DNA of 35,218 nt from Candidatus Neoruminococcus faecicola (GCA_904398325.1 CAJFPC010000081.1:1-35218), one strand, 5' to 3'; shown: positions 24,563 through 33,031, counted from the first letter of the stretch. Numbers and translations: made by a program. The notes: generated by a model from the sequence alone, not told the origin.

Positions 24563-25325
24563 GGGCTTTTCCCCCTTCCGCGGCGGCCAGCACCTGGTCC
24601 GCCAGGCGCTCATACTCCCGGGCCATTTCACTTTCCGGAAAGAGCTCGATCACCGTCTTCTGCTGCTCCGCCGCCTGCTGGACCAGCTCGCTGAAGGGCA
24701 GCCGCCCCACAATGCGGGAATGGACGTCCTGCGCCAGCTCCTCCACTTTTTCCTCCTCCCGGACGACGCCCCGGCGGTTGAGGATGATCCCCCCCAGGCG
24801 GGCGTAGCCCCGGTCGGCGAAATGCTCCACCGCCGCCGCGATGTTGGCCGCCGCATGGATGGCCATGTTCTCCCCCGAGGTGAGCAGAAAGACCTGCTCG
24901 GCATAACCCTCCCGGATGGGCATGGCAAAGCCGCCGCACACCACGTCGCCCAGCACGTCATACAGCACAATATCCGGCTGGTAATGGTCAAAGGCGTGCT
25001 TCTCGGTCAAGGCCTCCAGGGCGGCGATGATGCCCCTGCCGGCGCAGCCGGTGCCGGGGGTGGGGCCGCCGGCCTCCACGCAGAGCACCCCGGCATACCC
25101 CTCGGTGACCATCTCCTCCAGAGTGACCTGCTTATTTTTCTGCCGGAGCAAATCCAGCACGGTGGCAGCCGGCCGGCCGCCGTGCAGGCAGATGGTGGAA
25201 TCCGCCTTGGGGTCGCAGCCGATCTGCATCACCTTCATACCCCGTCGGGCAAACACCGCCGACAGGTTGGAGACAGTCGTCGATTTGCCGATGCCGCCTT
25301 TCCCATAAACCGCCATTTTAATCAT
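24555..25325 (-). CDS. NifH-like ATP-dependent reductase (Fe protein family)
   Basis: 256 residues. P-loop [10 protein letters not shown] (8-17), [10 protein letters not shown], the two 4Fe-4S ligands Cys94 ([11 protein letters not shown]) and Cys130 ([15 protein letters not shown]), and Arg97 next to the first Cys are all present. It should form a homodimer bridged by one cluster and pass electrons to the component-1-like proteins on ATP hydrolysis, like NifH, BchL or CfbC. It is shorter than NifH (about 275-295). ATG 25325 has GGAGG 9 nt upstream and overlaps the hydE end by 8 nt. The sequence alone does not assign nitrogenase, protochlorophyllide or F430 chemistry. Confidence 0.92.
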   Translation of the reverse strand: MIKMAVYGKGGIGKSTTVSNLSAVFARRGMKVMQIGCDPKADSTICLHGGRPAATVLDLLRQKNKQVTLEEMVTEGYAGVLCVEAGGPTPGTGCAGRGIIAALEALTEKHAFDHYQPDIVLYDVLGDVVCGGFAMPIREGYAEQVFLLTSGENMAIHAAANIAAAVEHFADRGYARLGGIILNRRGVVREEEKVEELAQDVHSRIVGRLPFSELVQQAAEQQKTVIELFPESEMAREYERLADQVLAAAEGGKALD

Positions 25326-26376
25326 GAATTTTTTCCTCCTGATAATCCCCGCGGCCCACCACGATTTCATAGCCGATGGCCCGGACCGCCTGCACCACCC
25401 GGTCGCGGCTGCTGACTTCGTCGTCGCCGACGCCGATTTTATTGTCGTATAACAGATAGCTGCCCCGCACCTGGGGCGGCGAAATATTGGGCATAATCAC
25501 ATTGGCCCCGGCCAGAATCCCCTGCTCCCGGCCGCCCGGCGTCAGCGTGCCCAGCGCGGTGGTGGCCGGCAGCAGCACGGATGGGTTCATCAGCCGGGTG
25601 AGACTGAGCATCATCAGCGTATCCCGCAGGGTGCCCGGCTTTTCCCGGCAAAAGGGGGTGTCCTTATGGGGCAGAAAGGGCCCGATGCCCACCATCTGCG
25701 GCCGGAAGGCGCGGGTGAAGAGCAGATCCTCCGCCAGGTGCTCCGCCGTCTGATAGGGGGAGCCTACCATGCAGCCGCAGCCGGTCTGATAGCCGATCCC
25801 GCGCAGATCCTTTAAGCACTGCATCCGGCGCTGCCAGCTCATTTCCGGCGGGTGGAGCCTGGCATAATGCTCCGGGTTGGCCGTCTCATGGCGCAGCAGG
25901 TAGCGGTCGGCCCCGGCGTCGTAATACCGCTGGTAGCTGCCGCGCTCCTTCTCCCCCAGCGAAAGGGTGATGGCGCAGTCGGGAAAACGCTCCCGGATGC
26001 GCCGCACCAGGGAAACGATCCTGCCGTCGTCAAACCAGGGGTCCTCCCCGCCCTGCAGCACAAAGGTCCGATAGCCCAGCTGGTAGCCGCGGTCACAGCA
26101 GCCGAGGATTTCCTCCTCCGAAAGGCGGTAGCGCCCCGCCTGCCGGTTGCCGCGCCGGATGCCGCAGTAGTAGCAGTTGTTTTTGCAGTAGCTGGAAAGC
26201 TCCACAATCCCCCGGAAATAGACCCGCCGGCCGAAGATCCGGTCGGTCATGCTGCGCGCCCGGTCCGCGGCGTAGAGGCGTTCCTCCTCTGTATAGCCGG
26301 CCAGCAGGGCCGTCAGCTCCTCCTTGGGGAGCAGCTCCCCTGCCGCCAGCCTATCAATGCGTTCCCGGTTGTTCAA
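25318..26376 (-). CDS. hydE: [FeFe]-hydrogenase maturase HydE (radical SAM)
   Basis: 352-residue radical SAM enzyme with the cluster motif CKNNCYYC (Cys64, Cys68, Cys71). It resembles Thermotoga HydE along its whole length: [66 protein letters not shown] and [11 protein letters not shown]. HydE acts on the HydG-derived Fe(CO)2CN-cysteine synthon during H-cluster assembly. An ATG at 26382 has GGAGG only 1 nt away, whereas TTG 26376 has it at 7 nt, so TTG is preferred. PylB and BioB are related but lack these blocks. First gene of the operon, directly behind an attenuator-like leader. Confidence 0.95.
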   Translation of the reverse strand: MNNRERIDRLAAGELLPKEELTALLAGYTEEERLYAADRARSMTDRIFGRRVYFRGIVELSSYCKNNCYYCGIRRGNRQAGRYRLSEEEILGCCDRGYQLGYRTFVLQGGEDPWFDDGRIVSLVRRIRERFPDCAITLSLGEKERGSYQRYYDAGADRYLLRHETANPEHYARLHPPEMSWQRRMQCLKDLRGIGYQTGCGCMVGSPYQTAEHLAEDLLFTRAFRPQMVGIGPFLPHKDTPFCREKPGTLRDTLMMLSLTRLMNPSVLLPATTALGTLTPGGREQGILAGANVIMPNISPPQVRGSYLLYDNKIGVGDDEVSSRDRVVQAVRAIGYEIVVGRGDYQEEKIHD

Positions 26377-26640
26377 TCTCATTCCTCCAAAGAAAAAGCC
26401 CCCTTGCCAAAAGCCGGCAAAGGGGCAGGAAATCAGTGCTGATATCGGTCAAAACAGGCAAAACTCCCCCTCTGGCGGCAGACCGGCTGCCGGGCGCGGA
26501 TAGGGGCCCTGTTTTACTTCCTGCGCCTTACGGTTCTGAGCGGATCATCGCCTGTTCAGTGCGCGAAGCCTATGAAATTTTTCCCGCGGCGAATGGTCAG
26601 GGTGCCCTTCCCACGAGCCGCAAAATTGATTTTTGTTGAC
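26377..26640 (-). promoter_or_regulatory. Structured leader with terminator/antiterminator, possible riboswitch
   Basis: The presumed transcript start near 26640 leaves about 260 nt before hydE with no gene. Minus-strand pairing is nested. AAGGCGCAGGAA (26529-26518) pairs with TTCCTGCCCCTT (26431-26420) with one mismatch. Inside, AAAACAGG pairs with CCTGTTTT (26515-26508 with 26458-26451), CCCCT with AGGGG, and CGGCAG with CTGCCG. The outer stem's 3' arm overlaps the 5' arm of a terminator hairpin, so the two exclude each other. The 5' part (26530-26640) has additional GCGGC/GCCGC pairing. I do not recognise a known riboswitch class; a cobalamin B12 box is absent. Confidence 0.65.
26393..26426 (-). 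terminator. Attenuator terminator just upstream of hydE
   Basis: A hairpin of GGC(A)AAGGGG with CCCCTTGCC (26398-26408 with 26416-26426; about 9 pairs, one bulge), followed on the minus strand by CTTTTTCTTT. It ends 3-5 nt before the hydE ribosome site, so it can control both transcription and translation. Confidence 0.78.
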
Positions 26641-26646
26641 TGATTT

Positions 26647-26675
26647 AGTATACCACAGCAGGGCGGCCCTTGCAA
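26647..26675 (-). promoter_or_regulatory. Promoter of the hydE operon
   Basis: Minus strand TTGCAA (-35, 26675-26670), a 17-nt spacer and TATACT (-10, 26652-26647). No other good promoter is seen inside the nine-gene run. Confidence 0.7.
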
Positions 26676-26727
26676 GCATTTTGACGTTTTTTTCACAAGG
26701 CATGCCGCCGCAGGCGGGCTGCCCCAC

Positions 26728-26756
26728 AAAAAAACCGGGATAAACCCGGTTTTTTC
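26728..26756 (-). terminator. Terminator after mutS2
   Basis: A 7-bp stem AACCGGG/CCCGGTT (26733-26739 with 26745-26751), a 5-nt loop, an A-run on one side and a T-run on the other. It ends the mutS2 transcript on the minus strand. Confidence 0.9.
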
Positions 26757-26760
26757 TGCG

Positions 26761-29148
26761 TTATTTCAGCTCGGCGATGGTGACGCCGCTTTCCCCCTCG
26801 CCATAGACGCCCAGGCGGAAGGAGGCCACGCTCTTGTGCCGGCGCAGATGCTGCTGCACGGCGCTGCGCAGCGCACCGGTACCCTTGCCGTGGATGATGG
26901 TCACCGTCTTCAGGTTGGCCAGCACTGCGTTGTCGATTTCCTTATCCAGCACCATGAGGGCCTCATCCACCGTCATGCCGCGCAGGTCGATTTCCGTCTT
27001 GGCGGAACGCTCCGTCTTGCTGGTGATGCCCCGGCGGGAATAAGGCGCGCCGCCCACGGTGACCTTTTTCTTGGAGGAATCCAAAAGACGCAGCTCGGAT
27101 TTGTGCACCTTGGTCTTCAGGATGCCTGCCTGCACCTGCACATAGCCCTGGCCATCCTCACCGGAAAGGACAGTCCCCTCCCGGCCCATCTGGACGATCT
27201 GCACCCGGTCGCCCCGCTTCAGCGGACGCGGCAGGGTGTAGCCCGCGCCGGATTTTTTGAGGATCGGGTCCGCCACCTCCTCCAGACGGTGCAGGTCGGT
27301 CTTAAAGCTGACCTTGGCCTTTTGGGCCAGATCGGTGAAATTCTGCTGGTTTTTCTCCTTGAGCGCCTCGTTGAGCTGGTCGATCAGCTCCTCCGACTGG
27401 CGGCGCACCTGGGCGATGATGCCCTGGGCCTGATTTTTAGCGCGCTCAATCTCATGCTCCTTATCCTTTTCCAGCTGAAGGCGCTCTTTTTCCGCCTCCT
27501 CCCGGAGCTGCTGGGCCTGGCGGCGCAGCACGGCGGCCTCGGTTTTTTCCTGCTCCAGCTGCTGCCGAAGCTGATCCAGCTCGCCCACCACGTCTTCAAA
27601 GCGCTGGCTGTCGGTGGAAAGATGATCTTCCGCCCGGTCGATGATCTCCTGCGCCAGGCCCAGCCGCTTGGAGATGGCAAAGGCGTTGGACCGCCCCGGG
27701 ATGCCGATCAGCAGCCGGTAGGTGGGGCTTAAGGTGGCCACATCGAACTCACAGCTGGCGTTTTCCACCCCGTCGGTCTTGAGGGCATAGGCCTTGATCT
27801 CCGCATAATGGGTGGTGGCGGCGACGGTGGCGCCGCGCTCCCGCAGGCTCTCGATGATAGAAACAGCCAGCGCCGCGCCTTCCACCGGGTCGGTGCCGGC
27901 GCCCAATTCATCCAGCAGCACCAGCGAGTGCCGGTCCGCCGCCTGGAAGATGGTGACAATATTGGTCATATGCGCCGAAAAGGTGGAAAGGCTCTGCTCG
28001 ATGCTCTGCTCGTCGCCGATATCCGCCAGCACATGGTCAAAGACGGAAAGGCGGGAGCCATCCGCCGCCGGCACAAACAGCCCGCACATGGCCATCAAGG
28101 TGAAAAGCCCCAGCGTCTTGAGGGCGACCGTCTTGCCGCCGGTATTGGGGCCGGTGATGACCAGGGTATCGAAATCGCCGCCCAGCCGGATGTCGATGGG
28201 GACGATTTTATCCCCGGCGATCAGCGGGTGGCGGGCTTTTTTTAGATCGATGACGCCGTCCTGCCCCAGAATGGGCGGCGCGGCGCGCATTTTATCCGCC
28301 AGGCGGGATTTGGCGAAATAGAGATCCAGCTCCACGGCGGCCTCATAGCTGTAGCCGATCTGCTGGGCCACCGCCCCCACCTGGGCGGAAAGCTCCGCCA
28401 GGATGCGGTCGATCTCCTCTTTTTCCTGGCCGCGCAGCACCCGGATTTCGTTGTTGGCCTCCACCACCGCCATCGGCTCAATAAACAGCGTGGCCCCGCT
28501 GGAGGAGGTGTCGTGCACCAGCCCCTTGAGCTCGCTGCGGAATTCGCTTTTCACCGGCACCACAAAGCGCCCGTCGCGGATGGTGATGATCTGCTCCTGC
28601 AGCACCTTCTGATAGCTGGGGGAGCGGATGATCTTTTCCAGGCTGGTGCGGATGGAAGCCTCAGTGCGCTGGATTTTGCGCCGGATGGCGGCCAGGTCCG
28701 GGCTGGCGGAATCGGCCAGCTCCTCCTCAGTGAGGATGGCCCGGTCGATGTCGTCCTCCAGATTGCGGAAGGGCGTCAGGCTCTCGAACAGATCGTCCAG
28801 GCTGGTAGGCTCTTCCCACTGGCGGCGGAAACCGGCCAGATTGCGCACCGCCCGCAGCACAGAGGCCACCGCCAATAATTCCCGGATGGTGAGGCTGGCG
28901 CCCAGCTGGGCGCGCTTAAGCATCCCGGAGGGATTGCCGATGCCCCCCAGCCCCGGCGTGCCAAAGCGGTTGGTCATGGTGTTGGCATCCACGGTGCGCT
29001 GCAGCTGCCGGCTGGCGGATGCAAAATCCGGCTGCGGCTGAAGCTGCAGCGCCATCGCACGCGCGTCCGGGCAGGTAGTCTCCTCTGCCAAAAGGGCAAG
29101 GATTTTATCCAGCTCCAGCATGGTGGAGTGGCGTGATGAAGCTGTCAT
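26761..29148 (-). CDS. mutS2: MutS2 endonuclease/ATPase
   Basis: 795 residues. MutS-type core and ATPase with Walker A GPNTGGKTV and Walker B LVLLDELGAGTDP, a long coiled coil rich in Glu/Gln/Arg, and a C-terminal Smr nuclease domain (last 75 residues: IDLRGMTVDEAL, IIHGKGTGALR). MutS2 acts on branched DNA and on collided ribosomes in Firmicutes rather than in mismatch repair (family knowledge). The frame is open to 29430, but ATG 29148 has GGAGG 5 nt upstream and starts where homologues do (MLELDKILALLAEE shortly after). It lies downstream of recO with a 13-nt gap. Confidence 0.95.
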   Translation of the reverse strand: MTASSRHSTMLELDKILALLAEETTCPDARAMALQLQPQPDFASASRQLQRTVDANTMTNRFGTPGLGGIGNPSGMLKRAQLGASLTIRELLAVASVLRAVRNLAGFRRQWEEPTSLDDLFESLTPFRNLEDDIDRAILTEEELADSASPDLAAIRRKIQRTEASIRTSLEKIIRSPSYQKVLQEQIITIRDGRFVVPVKSEFRSELKGLVHDTSSSGATLFIEPMAVVEANNEIRVLRGQEKEEIDRILAELSAQVGAVAQQIGYSYEAAVELDLYFAKSRLADKMRAAPPILGQDGVIDLKKARHPLIAGDKIVPIDIRLGGDFDTLVITGPNTGGKTVALKTLGLFTLMAMCGLFVPAADGSRLSVFDHVLADIGDEQSIEQSLSTFSAHMTNIVTIFQAADRHSLVLLDELGAGTDPVEGAALAVSIIESLRERGATVAATTHYAEIKAYALKTDGVENASCEFDVATLSPTYRLLIGIPGRSNAFAISKRLGLAQEIIDRAEDHLSTDSQRFEDVVGELDQLRQQLEQEKTEAAVLRRQAQQLREEAEKERLQLEKDKEHEIERAKNQAQGIIAQVRRQSEELIDQLNEALKEKNQQNFTDLAQKAKVSFKTDLHRLEEVADPILKKSGAGYTLPRPLKRGDRVQIVQMGREGTVLSGEDGQGYVQVQAGILKTKVHKSELRLLDSSKKKVTVGGAPYSRRGITSKTERSAKTEIDLRGMTVDEALMVLDKEIDNAVLANLKTVTIIHGKGTGALRSAVQQHLRRHKSVASFRLGVYGEGESGVTIAELK

Positions 29149-29161
29149 AGCTGCCTCCTCA

Positions 29162-29902
29162 TTATGTAGTGATACTGTGGTAAAAATCCAGGGAAGGGAT
29201 GCTGCGGTCCAGCTGGCAGACCAGGTACTGCTCCACCGTCTCCCCCAGCTGGCGGAGCCCCTCCGCCGGAAGTGTAAAGGAAAATAACTTTTCAAACTGG
29301 CTGTAAAGGATATGCCGCATGGCGGCCAGCACCCCGGGGGCGAGCCGCCGGCGGTATTCCCCGTCCTGCCGGCAGTCGCTGCAGAGCAGGTCCCCTTTGG
29401 AAAAGCTGAAGTACATCTCGTCCTTTTCATAGGCGCCGCAGCCGGCGCAGCCCACCAAATCAGGCATGTACCCGGCCATGGTCATCATGCGCAGCTCCAG
29501 AATCGCCTTCAGCTGCCCAGCGGGGCGGCGCCCCTTTTCCAGCAGATACAAGGTGTTGAGCATCAGGCGCAGGTACTCCGCGCCGTCCTCCTCAGCGGGG
29601 GCCAGCTCCCAGCAGAGCTGGGCAAAATAGGTGGCCAGGGCCAGCTTTTCCATATCCTGGCGGATGCCGAAAAAGATGGTGTTGCTGTCCGCCTTGTTGA
29701 TGGAATAGCGCTCCTTATTGTAAAACAGCACAAAATCCGAATAGCTGAGCAGTTCCAGAGCGGCCTGATAGTTCCGCCGGGAGGGGTAGCCCTTGTGATA
29801 GGCGGTGATGACCCCCCGGTCCCGGGTCAGCAGGGTGAGCACCCGGTCTTCCTCATCCAACCGGCGCTCCCGGATGACGATCCCGCTGGTGGTCAGCTGC
29901 AT
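29162..29902 (-). CDS. recO: DNA repair protein RecO
   Basis: 246 residues. The N-terminal OB fold (TTSGIVIRERRLDEEDRVLTLLTRDRGVI) binds DNA. It is followed by a helical domain with a zinc-finger-like CAGC and CSDC pair. RecO loads RecA with RecF and RecR. ATG 29902 has GGAGG 8 nt upstream, within the yqzL gene, and the two overlap by 50 nt. Era-yqzL-recO order is typical of Firmicutes. Confidence 0.95.
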   Translation of the reverse strand: MQLTTSGIVIRERRLDEEDRVLTLLTRDRGVITAYHKGYPSRRNYQAALELLSYSDFVLFYNKERYSINKADSNTIFFGIRQDMEKLALATYFAQLCWELAPAEEDGAEYLRLMLNTLYLLEKGRRPAGQLKAILELRMMTMAGYMPDLVGCAGCGAYEKDEMYFSFSKGDLLCSDCRQDGEYRRRLAPGVLAAMRHILYSQFEKLFSFTLPAEGLRQLGETVEQYLVCQLDRSIPSLDFYHSITT

Positions 29903-30005
29903 CCTCTTCCCCTCCTGCCTTCTCTTCCACCGCCGCCTTATAGCGCAGATAATCCTCAATCTTCCCGCTGGCGGCAAACTGCTGCCAAAGCTCCCAGGCC
30001 TCCAT
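29853..30005 (-). CDS. yqzL: YqzL-like small protein (50 aa)
   Basis: A 50-codon frame between era and recO: MEAWELWQQFAASGKIEDYL, then RYKAAVEEKAGGEE and a basic tail. The pattern W-x2-W/F...TG/SG-x-I-x2-YL-x-YK and the position match the YqzL family of spore formers, whose function is unknown. GGAGG lies 8 nt before ATG 30005, and the last 50 nt overlap recO in another frame. The tail past residue 35 reads through recO code and may be non-functional. Confidence 0.8.
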   Translation of the reverse strand: MEAWELWQQFAASGKIEDYLRYKAAVEEKAGGEEDAADHQRDRHPGAPVG

Positions 30006-30097
30006 GGCAAATCCCTCCTGACGGCAAAATTACACCATTACCTTTGCCAAAAACAGCGGGATTTATCCACACCGCAGCCCGGGACATGCGGAATCTT

Positions 30098-30988
30098 TTA
30101 ACGGAAACCGAAATTTTTCATCATGCTTTCGCTGTTGCGCCAATCCTCCCGCACCTTGACCCAGCACTGCAGGTTGACCCGGATGTCGAGGAAGTTTTCC
30201 AGCTCCTGGCGGGACTGGGTGGCGATTTTTTTGAGCATCTGGCCGCCCTTGCCGATAATCATGCCCTTATGGCTGGCCTTTTCGCAATAAATGGTGGCGT
30301 CGATATCCACAATCTGCCCGTCGTCCCGTTCCCGCATGCGCTCAATTTCCACCGCAGTGCCGTGGGGGATCTCATCCCGCAGGTTCTGCAGCAGCTTCTC
30401 GCGGATCATTTCCGCCGCAATCACCCGTTCGGGCTGATCGGTATAGCTGTCCTCCGAAAAATAGTGAGGTCCCGGCTTGGCAAAGCGGCCCAGCTCGTCC
30501 AGCAGTTCCTCGCAGCCCTCGCCGGTCTTGGCGCTCAGCGGGATCACAGCCTCAAAGGGCAGCAGCTGGGAAAAAGCGGAAATTTTATCCAGTAAAGGTT
30601 CTTTCCTTTCCAGTGTATCCACCTTGTTGATAACCAGAACAGCGGGCAGGCGGCGCTCCGCAATACCGGCGGCCAGCTCCCGCTCCGCGGCGTAGATTTC
30701 GCTGCCGCAGTCGGTGACCAGCACGGCCGCATCCACATCGCCCACCGATTCCTTCACCTGGCGCACCATATATTCGCTCAGCTTGGTGCGGGGGCGGTGC
30801 ATGCCCGGCGTATCGATAAAGACCATCTGGTTTTCCCCCCGGGTCAGCACCCCGGTAATACGGGTGCGGGTGGTCTGGGGCTTTTCGGTGACAATGGCCA
30901 CCTTCTCCCCCACCAGCCGGTTGAGCAGGGAGGATTTCCCCACATTGGGACGGCCCACCAGGGCGATAAATTCCGATGTCGTGTTCAT
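30098..30988 (-). CDS. era: GTPase Era
   Basis: 296 residues. Essential GTPase that helps mature the 30S subunit by binding the 16S rRNA 3' end. G1 GRPNVGKSS (12-20), G3 DTPGMHRP, G4 NKVDT, and a C-terminal KH domain with GMIIGKGGQMLKKI are present. ATG 30988 has GGAGG 7 nt upstream and overlaps the dgkA stop as ATGA. The longer frame to 31426 runs out of frame through dgkA and is not used. Confidence 0.97.
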   Translation of the reverse strand: MNTTSEFIALVGRPNVGKSSLLNRLVGEKVAIVTEKPQTTRTRITGVLTRGENQMVFIDTPGMHRPRTKLSEYMVRQVKESVGDVDAAVLVTDCGSEIYAAERELAAGIAERRLPAVLVINKVDTLERKEPLLDKISAFSQLLPFEAVIPLSAKTGEGCEELLDELGRFAKPGPHYFSEDSYTDQPERVIAAEMIREKLLQNLRDEIPHGTAVEIERMRERDDGQIVDIDATIYCEKASHKGMIIGKGGQMLKKIATQSRQELENFLDIRVNLQCWVKVREDWRNSESMMKNFGFR

Positions 30989-31470
30989 GACGGTTCCTCC
31001 CCATCCTCTGTAATGCCGGGCTTGGCCGGCGTTTTTGCCACCCAGGCAGCGCCCAGGATCAGATATGCCCCCGCCGCGGCGCCCAGCAGGGGGCAATCGC
31101 CTAACAGCGACACCAGCCGCCGAAAGCCCGCCTCCTCCCAGAAGAGGCAGACCCCCACCCCGACGCTGGCCAGGGCTGCCAGCAGCACGGCGGCCGCGGC
31201 GGCATCCTTGGCGGCTTTGGCCAACGGGTTCCGGCCCGGGCAGCATAGGTCCACCGCCGCCTCCACCGCGGTGTTCAGCGCCTCCAGCGCCAGCACCAGC
31301 CCGATGGCCAGCCAGAGCACGGCCGTCTGGCCGCGTCCCAGGCCGTAGGCCCAGCCCAAAAACAGCGCCAGCCCCGCCGCCACCAGGTGAAAGCGGAAAT
31401 TCCGCTCCCAGCGGATGCAGTGGCAAAGGCCCGACGCCGCATAACGGAATCCTGCAAAAAAGCGCTTCAC
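30985..31470 (-). CDS. dgkA: Undecaprenol/diacylglycerol kinase (DgkA family)
   Basis: 161-residue membrane kinase that phosphorylates undecaprenol or diacylglycerol. It has family motifs ERNFRFHL, EALNTAVEAAVDL and AKDAAAAAVLL, with three core helices plus a fourth hydrophobic stretch near residues 120-143 that is longer than in minimal members (about 120-130). GTG 31470 overlaps the ybeY stop (GTGA). In many Firmicutes cdd lies between dgkA and era; here the two overlap directly. Confidence 0.93.
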   Translation of the reverse strand: MKRFFAGFRYAASGLCHCIRWERNFRFHLVAAGLALFLGWAYGLGRGQTAVLWLAIGLVLALEALNTAVEAAVDLCCPGRNPLAKAAKDAAAAAVLLAALASVGVGVCLFWEEAGFRRLVSLLGDCPLLGAAAGAYLILGAAWVAKTPAKPGITEDGEEPS

Positions 31471-31967
31471 TGCCCGGTCACATAGCTTTCATCCCGGCGC
31501 AGCCCCAAAACCGAAAGCACCTGCTCCTCTTTTTCCCGCATGCGCACCTGCTCCAGGCCGCCGTTTTCGTGGTCATAGCCCAGCAGGTGCAGCATGGAGT
31601 GCACGGTCAAGAAGCCGATTTCCCGGTTGAGGGTGTGGCCATACATGCGGGCCTGCTCCAGCGCCCGCGGCAGGGAAATGACAATATCCCCCAGCAGGCA
31701 GGCGCCCGTCTCGGGGTTGACGTCGTAGACGCCGTTCTCTCCCAGGGGGAAGGAGAGGACGTCGGTGGGGGCATCCTTCTGGCGGTATTCGGCGTTCAGC
31801 TGGCGGATCTGCTCGTTATCCAGAAAGCTGACGCTCACCTCCGCGCTGCCCTGAAAATTCTCGTTGACCAGCACCGCAGTGCAGCACCGGCGGATCAGCA
31901 TGCGGATGCCGGTGGGCACCTTGATCTGCTTTTGCCGGTTGACGATTGAAACCTTTACTTTATCCAT
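31467..31967 (-). CDS. ybeY: Endoribonuclease YbeY (rRNA maturation factor)
   Basis: 166 residues with the zinc-binding triad of the family in HSMLHLLGYDH and the DVLSFPL motif. Needed for 16S rRNA 3' processing and ribosome quality control. ATG 31967 has AAGGA 9 nt upstream, overlapping the phoH end by 8 nt. The open frame to 32045 starts inside phoH and lacks a ribosome site. Confidence 0.95.
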   Translation of the reverse strand: MDKVKVSIVNRQKQIKVPTGIRMLIRRCCTAVLVNENFQGSAEVSVSFLDNEQIRQLNAEYRQKDAPTDVLSFPLGENGVYDVNPETGACLLGDIVISLPRALEQARMYGHTLNREIGFLTVHSMLHLLGYDHENGGLEQVRMREKEEQVLSVLGLRRDESYVTGQ

Positions 31968-32934
31968 GGCTGTGTTTCCTTCTTCCTTCGTCGTAGCGTT
32001 CGTAGGCCTTGATGATATCCTGCACCAGCTTGTGGCGGACCACATCCTGCTGCGTCAGATAAATGACGCCGATGCCCTCCACCCCGCGCACAATGCGCAC
32101 CGCCAGCGGCAGGCCGGATTTGCGCTCGTCCGGCAGGTCGATCTGGGTGATATCGCCGGTGATGATCGCCTTGGAATTGAAGCCCAGCCGGGTGAGGAAC
32201 ATTTTCATCTGCTCCGGCGTGGTGTTCTGGGCCTCATCCAGAATGATAAAGGAATCATCCAGCGTGCGCCCGCGCATATAGGCGAGAGGCGCCACCTCGA
32301 TAGTGCCCTTCTCGACATTTTTCTGAAAATTTTCCGCGCCCATCATGTCAAACAGCGCATCATACAGCGGCCGCAGATAAGGGTCCACCTTGTTCTGCAG
32401 ATCGCCGGGCAGAAAGCCCAGCTTCTCCCCCGCTTCCACGGCGGGGCGGGTCAGGATGATGCGGTCCACCTGGTGGGCCCGAAAGGCCTTGACCGCCATC
32501 GCCACCGCCAGATAGGTCTTGCCGGTGCCTGCAGGCCCGATGCCAAAGGTGATGGTGTTTTTCTCGATGAGCTCCACATATTTTTTCTGGCCCAGGGTTT
32601 TTGGCTTGAGGGGGCGCCCCTTGGCCGTGATGCAGATTACATCGTCGGCAAGGCCGGCCAGCTGCCCCTCGGTGCCCTCCCGCACCAGGCTGATTACATA
32701 ACGGATATTCTGCTCGGTGACCTGCTCGCCCCGTTCGATCAGAGCCAGCACGCCTTCCACTGCGCGCACTGCCAGCGCCACGGCTTCTTCCCCGCCGGTG
32801 ATTTTCACCTGGGTATCCCGGCAGAGGATGGAAACGCCAAAGGCCTGCTCAATGGCCTTCACATTCCCGTCGTAGCTGCCGAACAGCATCAGCGCATGTT
32901 CGATGCTTTCGATATCAATAATCTGTTCTGCCAT
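31960..32934 (-). CDS. phoH: PhoH-like ATPase
   Basis: 324 residues. An N-terminal KH-like part precedes the ATPase with Walker A GPAGTGKTYLA and Walker B FIILDEAQN, plus ITGDITQIDLP. It is linked to YbeY in RNA metabolism in most bacteria. ATG 32934 (MAEQIIDIESIEHALMLFG) has GAGGG 11 nt upstream; an upstream ATG (32979) would add 15 atypical residues. It is transcribed from a promoter near 33002-33031. Confidence 0.94.
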   Translation of the reverse strand: MAEQIIDIESIEHALMLFGSYDGNVKAIEQAFGVSILCRDTQVKITGGEEAVALAVRAVEGVLALIERGEQVTEQNIRYVISLVREGTEGQLAGLADDVICITAKGRPLKPKTLGQKKYVELIEKNTITFGIGPAGTGKTYLAVAMAVKAFRAHQVDRIILTRPAVEAGEKLGFLPGDLQNKVDPYLRPLYDALFDMMGAENFQKNVEKGTIEVAPLAYMRGRTLDDSFIILDEAQNTTPEQMKMFLTRLGFNSKAIITGDITQIDLPDERKSGLPLAVRIVRGVEGIGVIYLTQQDVVRHKLVQDIIKAYERYDEGRRKHSHG

Positions 32935-33001
32935 CTGGCGGCAATCCCTCACTTTCTTCCTTCCGGCTGGCTGGTGCATGCCTCTAGCCGCACTTGTGGA
33001 T

Positions 33002-33031
33002 ATTATAGCACGGAAAACGGCTTAAAATCAA
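33002..33031 (-). promoter_or_regulatory. Promoter of the phoH-ybeY-dgkA-era operon
   Basis: Minus strand TTGATT (-35, 33031-33026), an 18-nt spacer and TATAAT (-10, 33007-33002) preceded by TGC (extended -10). Confidence 0.72.

Noticed and set aside
22071-25325. True dinitrogen-fixing nitrogenase (nifHDK)
   Set aside because: The component-1-like proteins are short, lack the FeMo-cofactor ligands and one P-cluster Cys, and no nifB, nifE or nifN is present.
25318-26376. BioB or PylB instead of HydE
   Set aside because: The [16 protein letters not shown] and GANVIMPN blocks and overall length match HydE, and hydF lies in the same operon.
26383-26640. Cobalamin riboswitch or 6S RNA
   Set aside because: No B12 box or other cobalamin core motif is visible. 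For 6S RNA the pairing is too lopsided (about 110 nt unpaired with the 3' side on the 5' flank). A covariance search would settle it.
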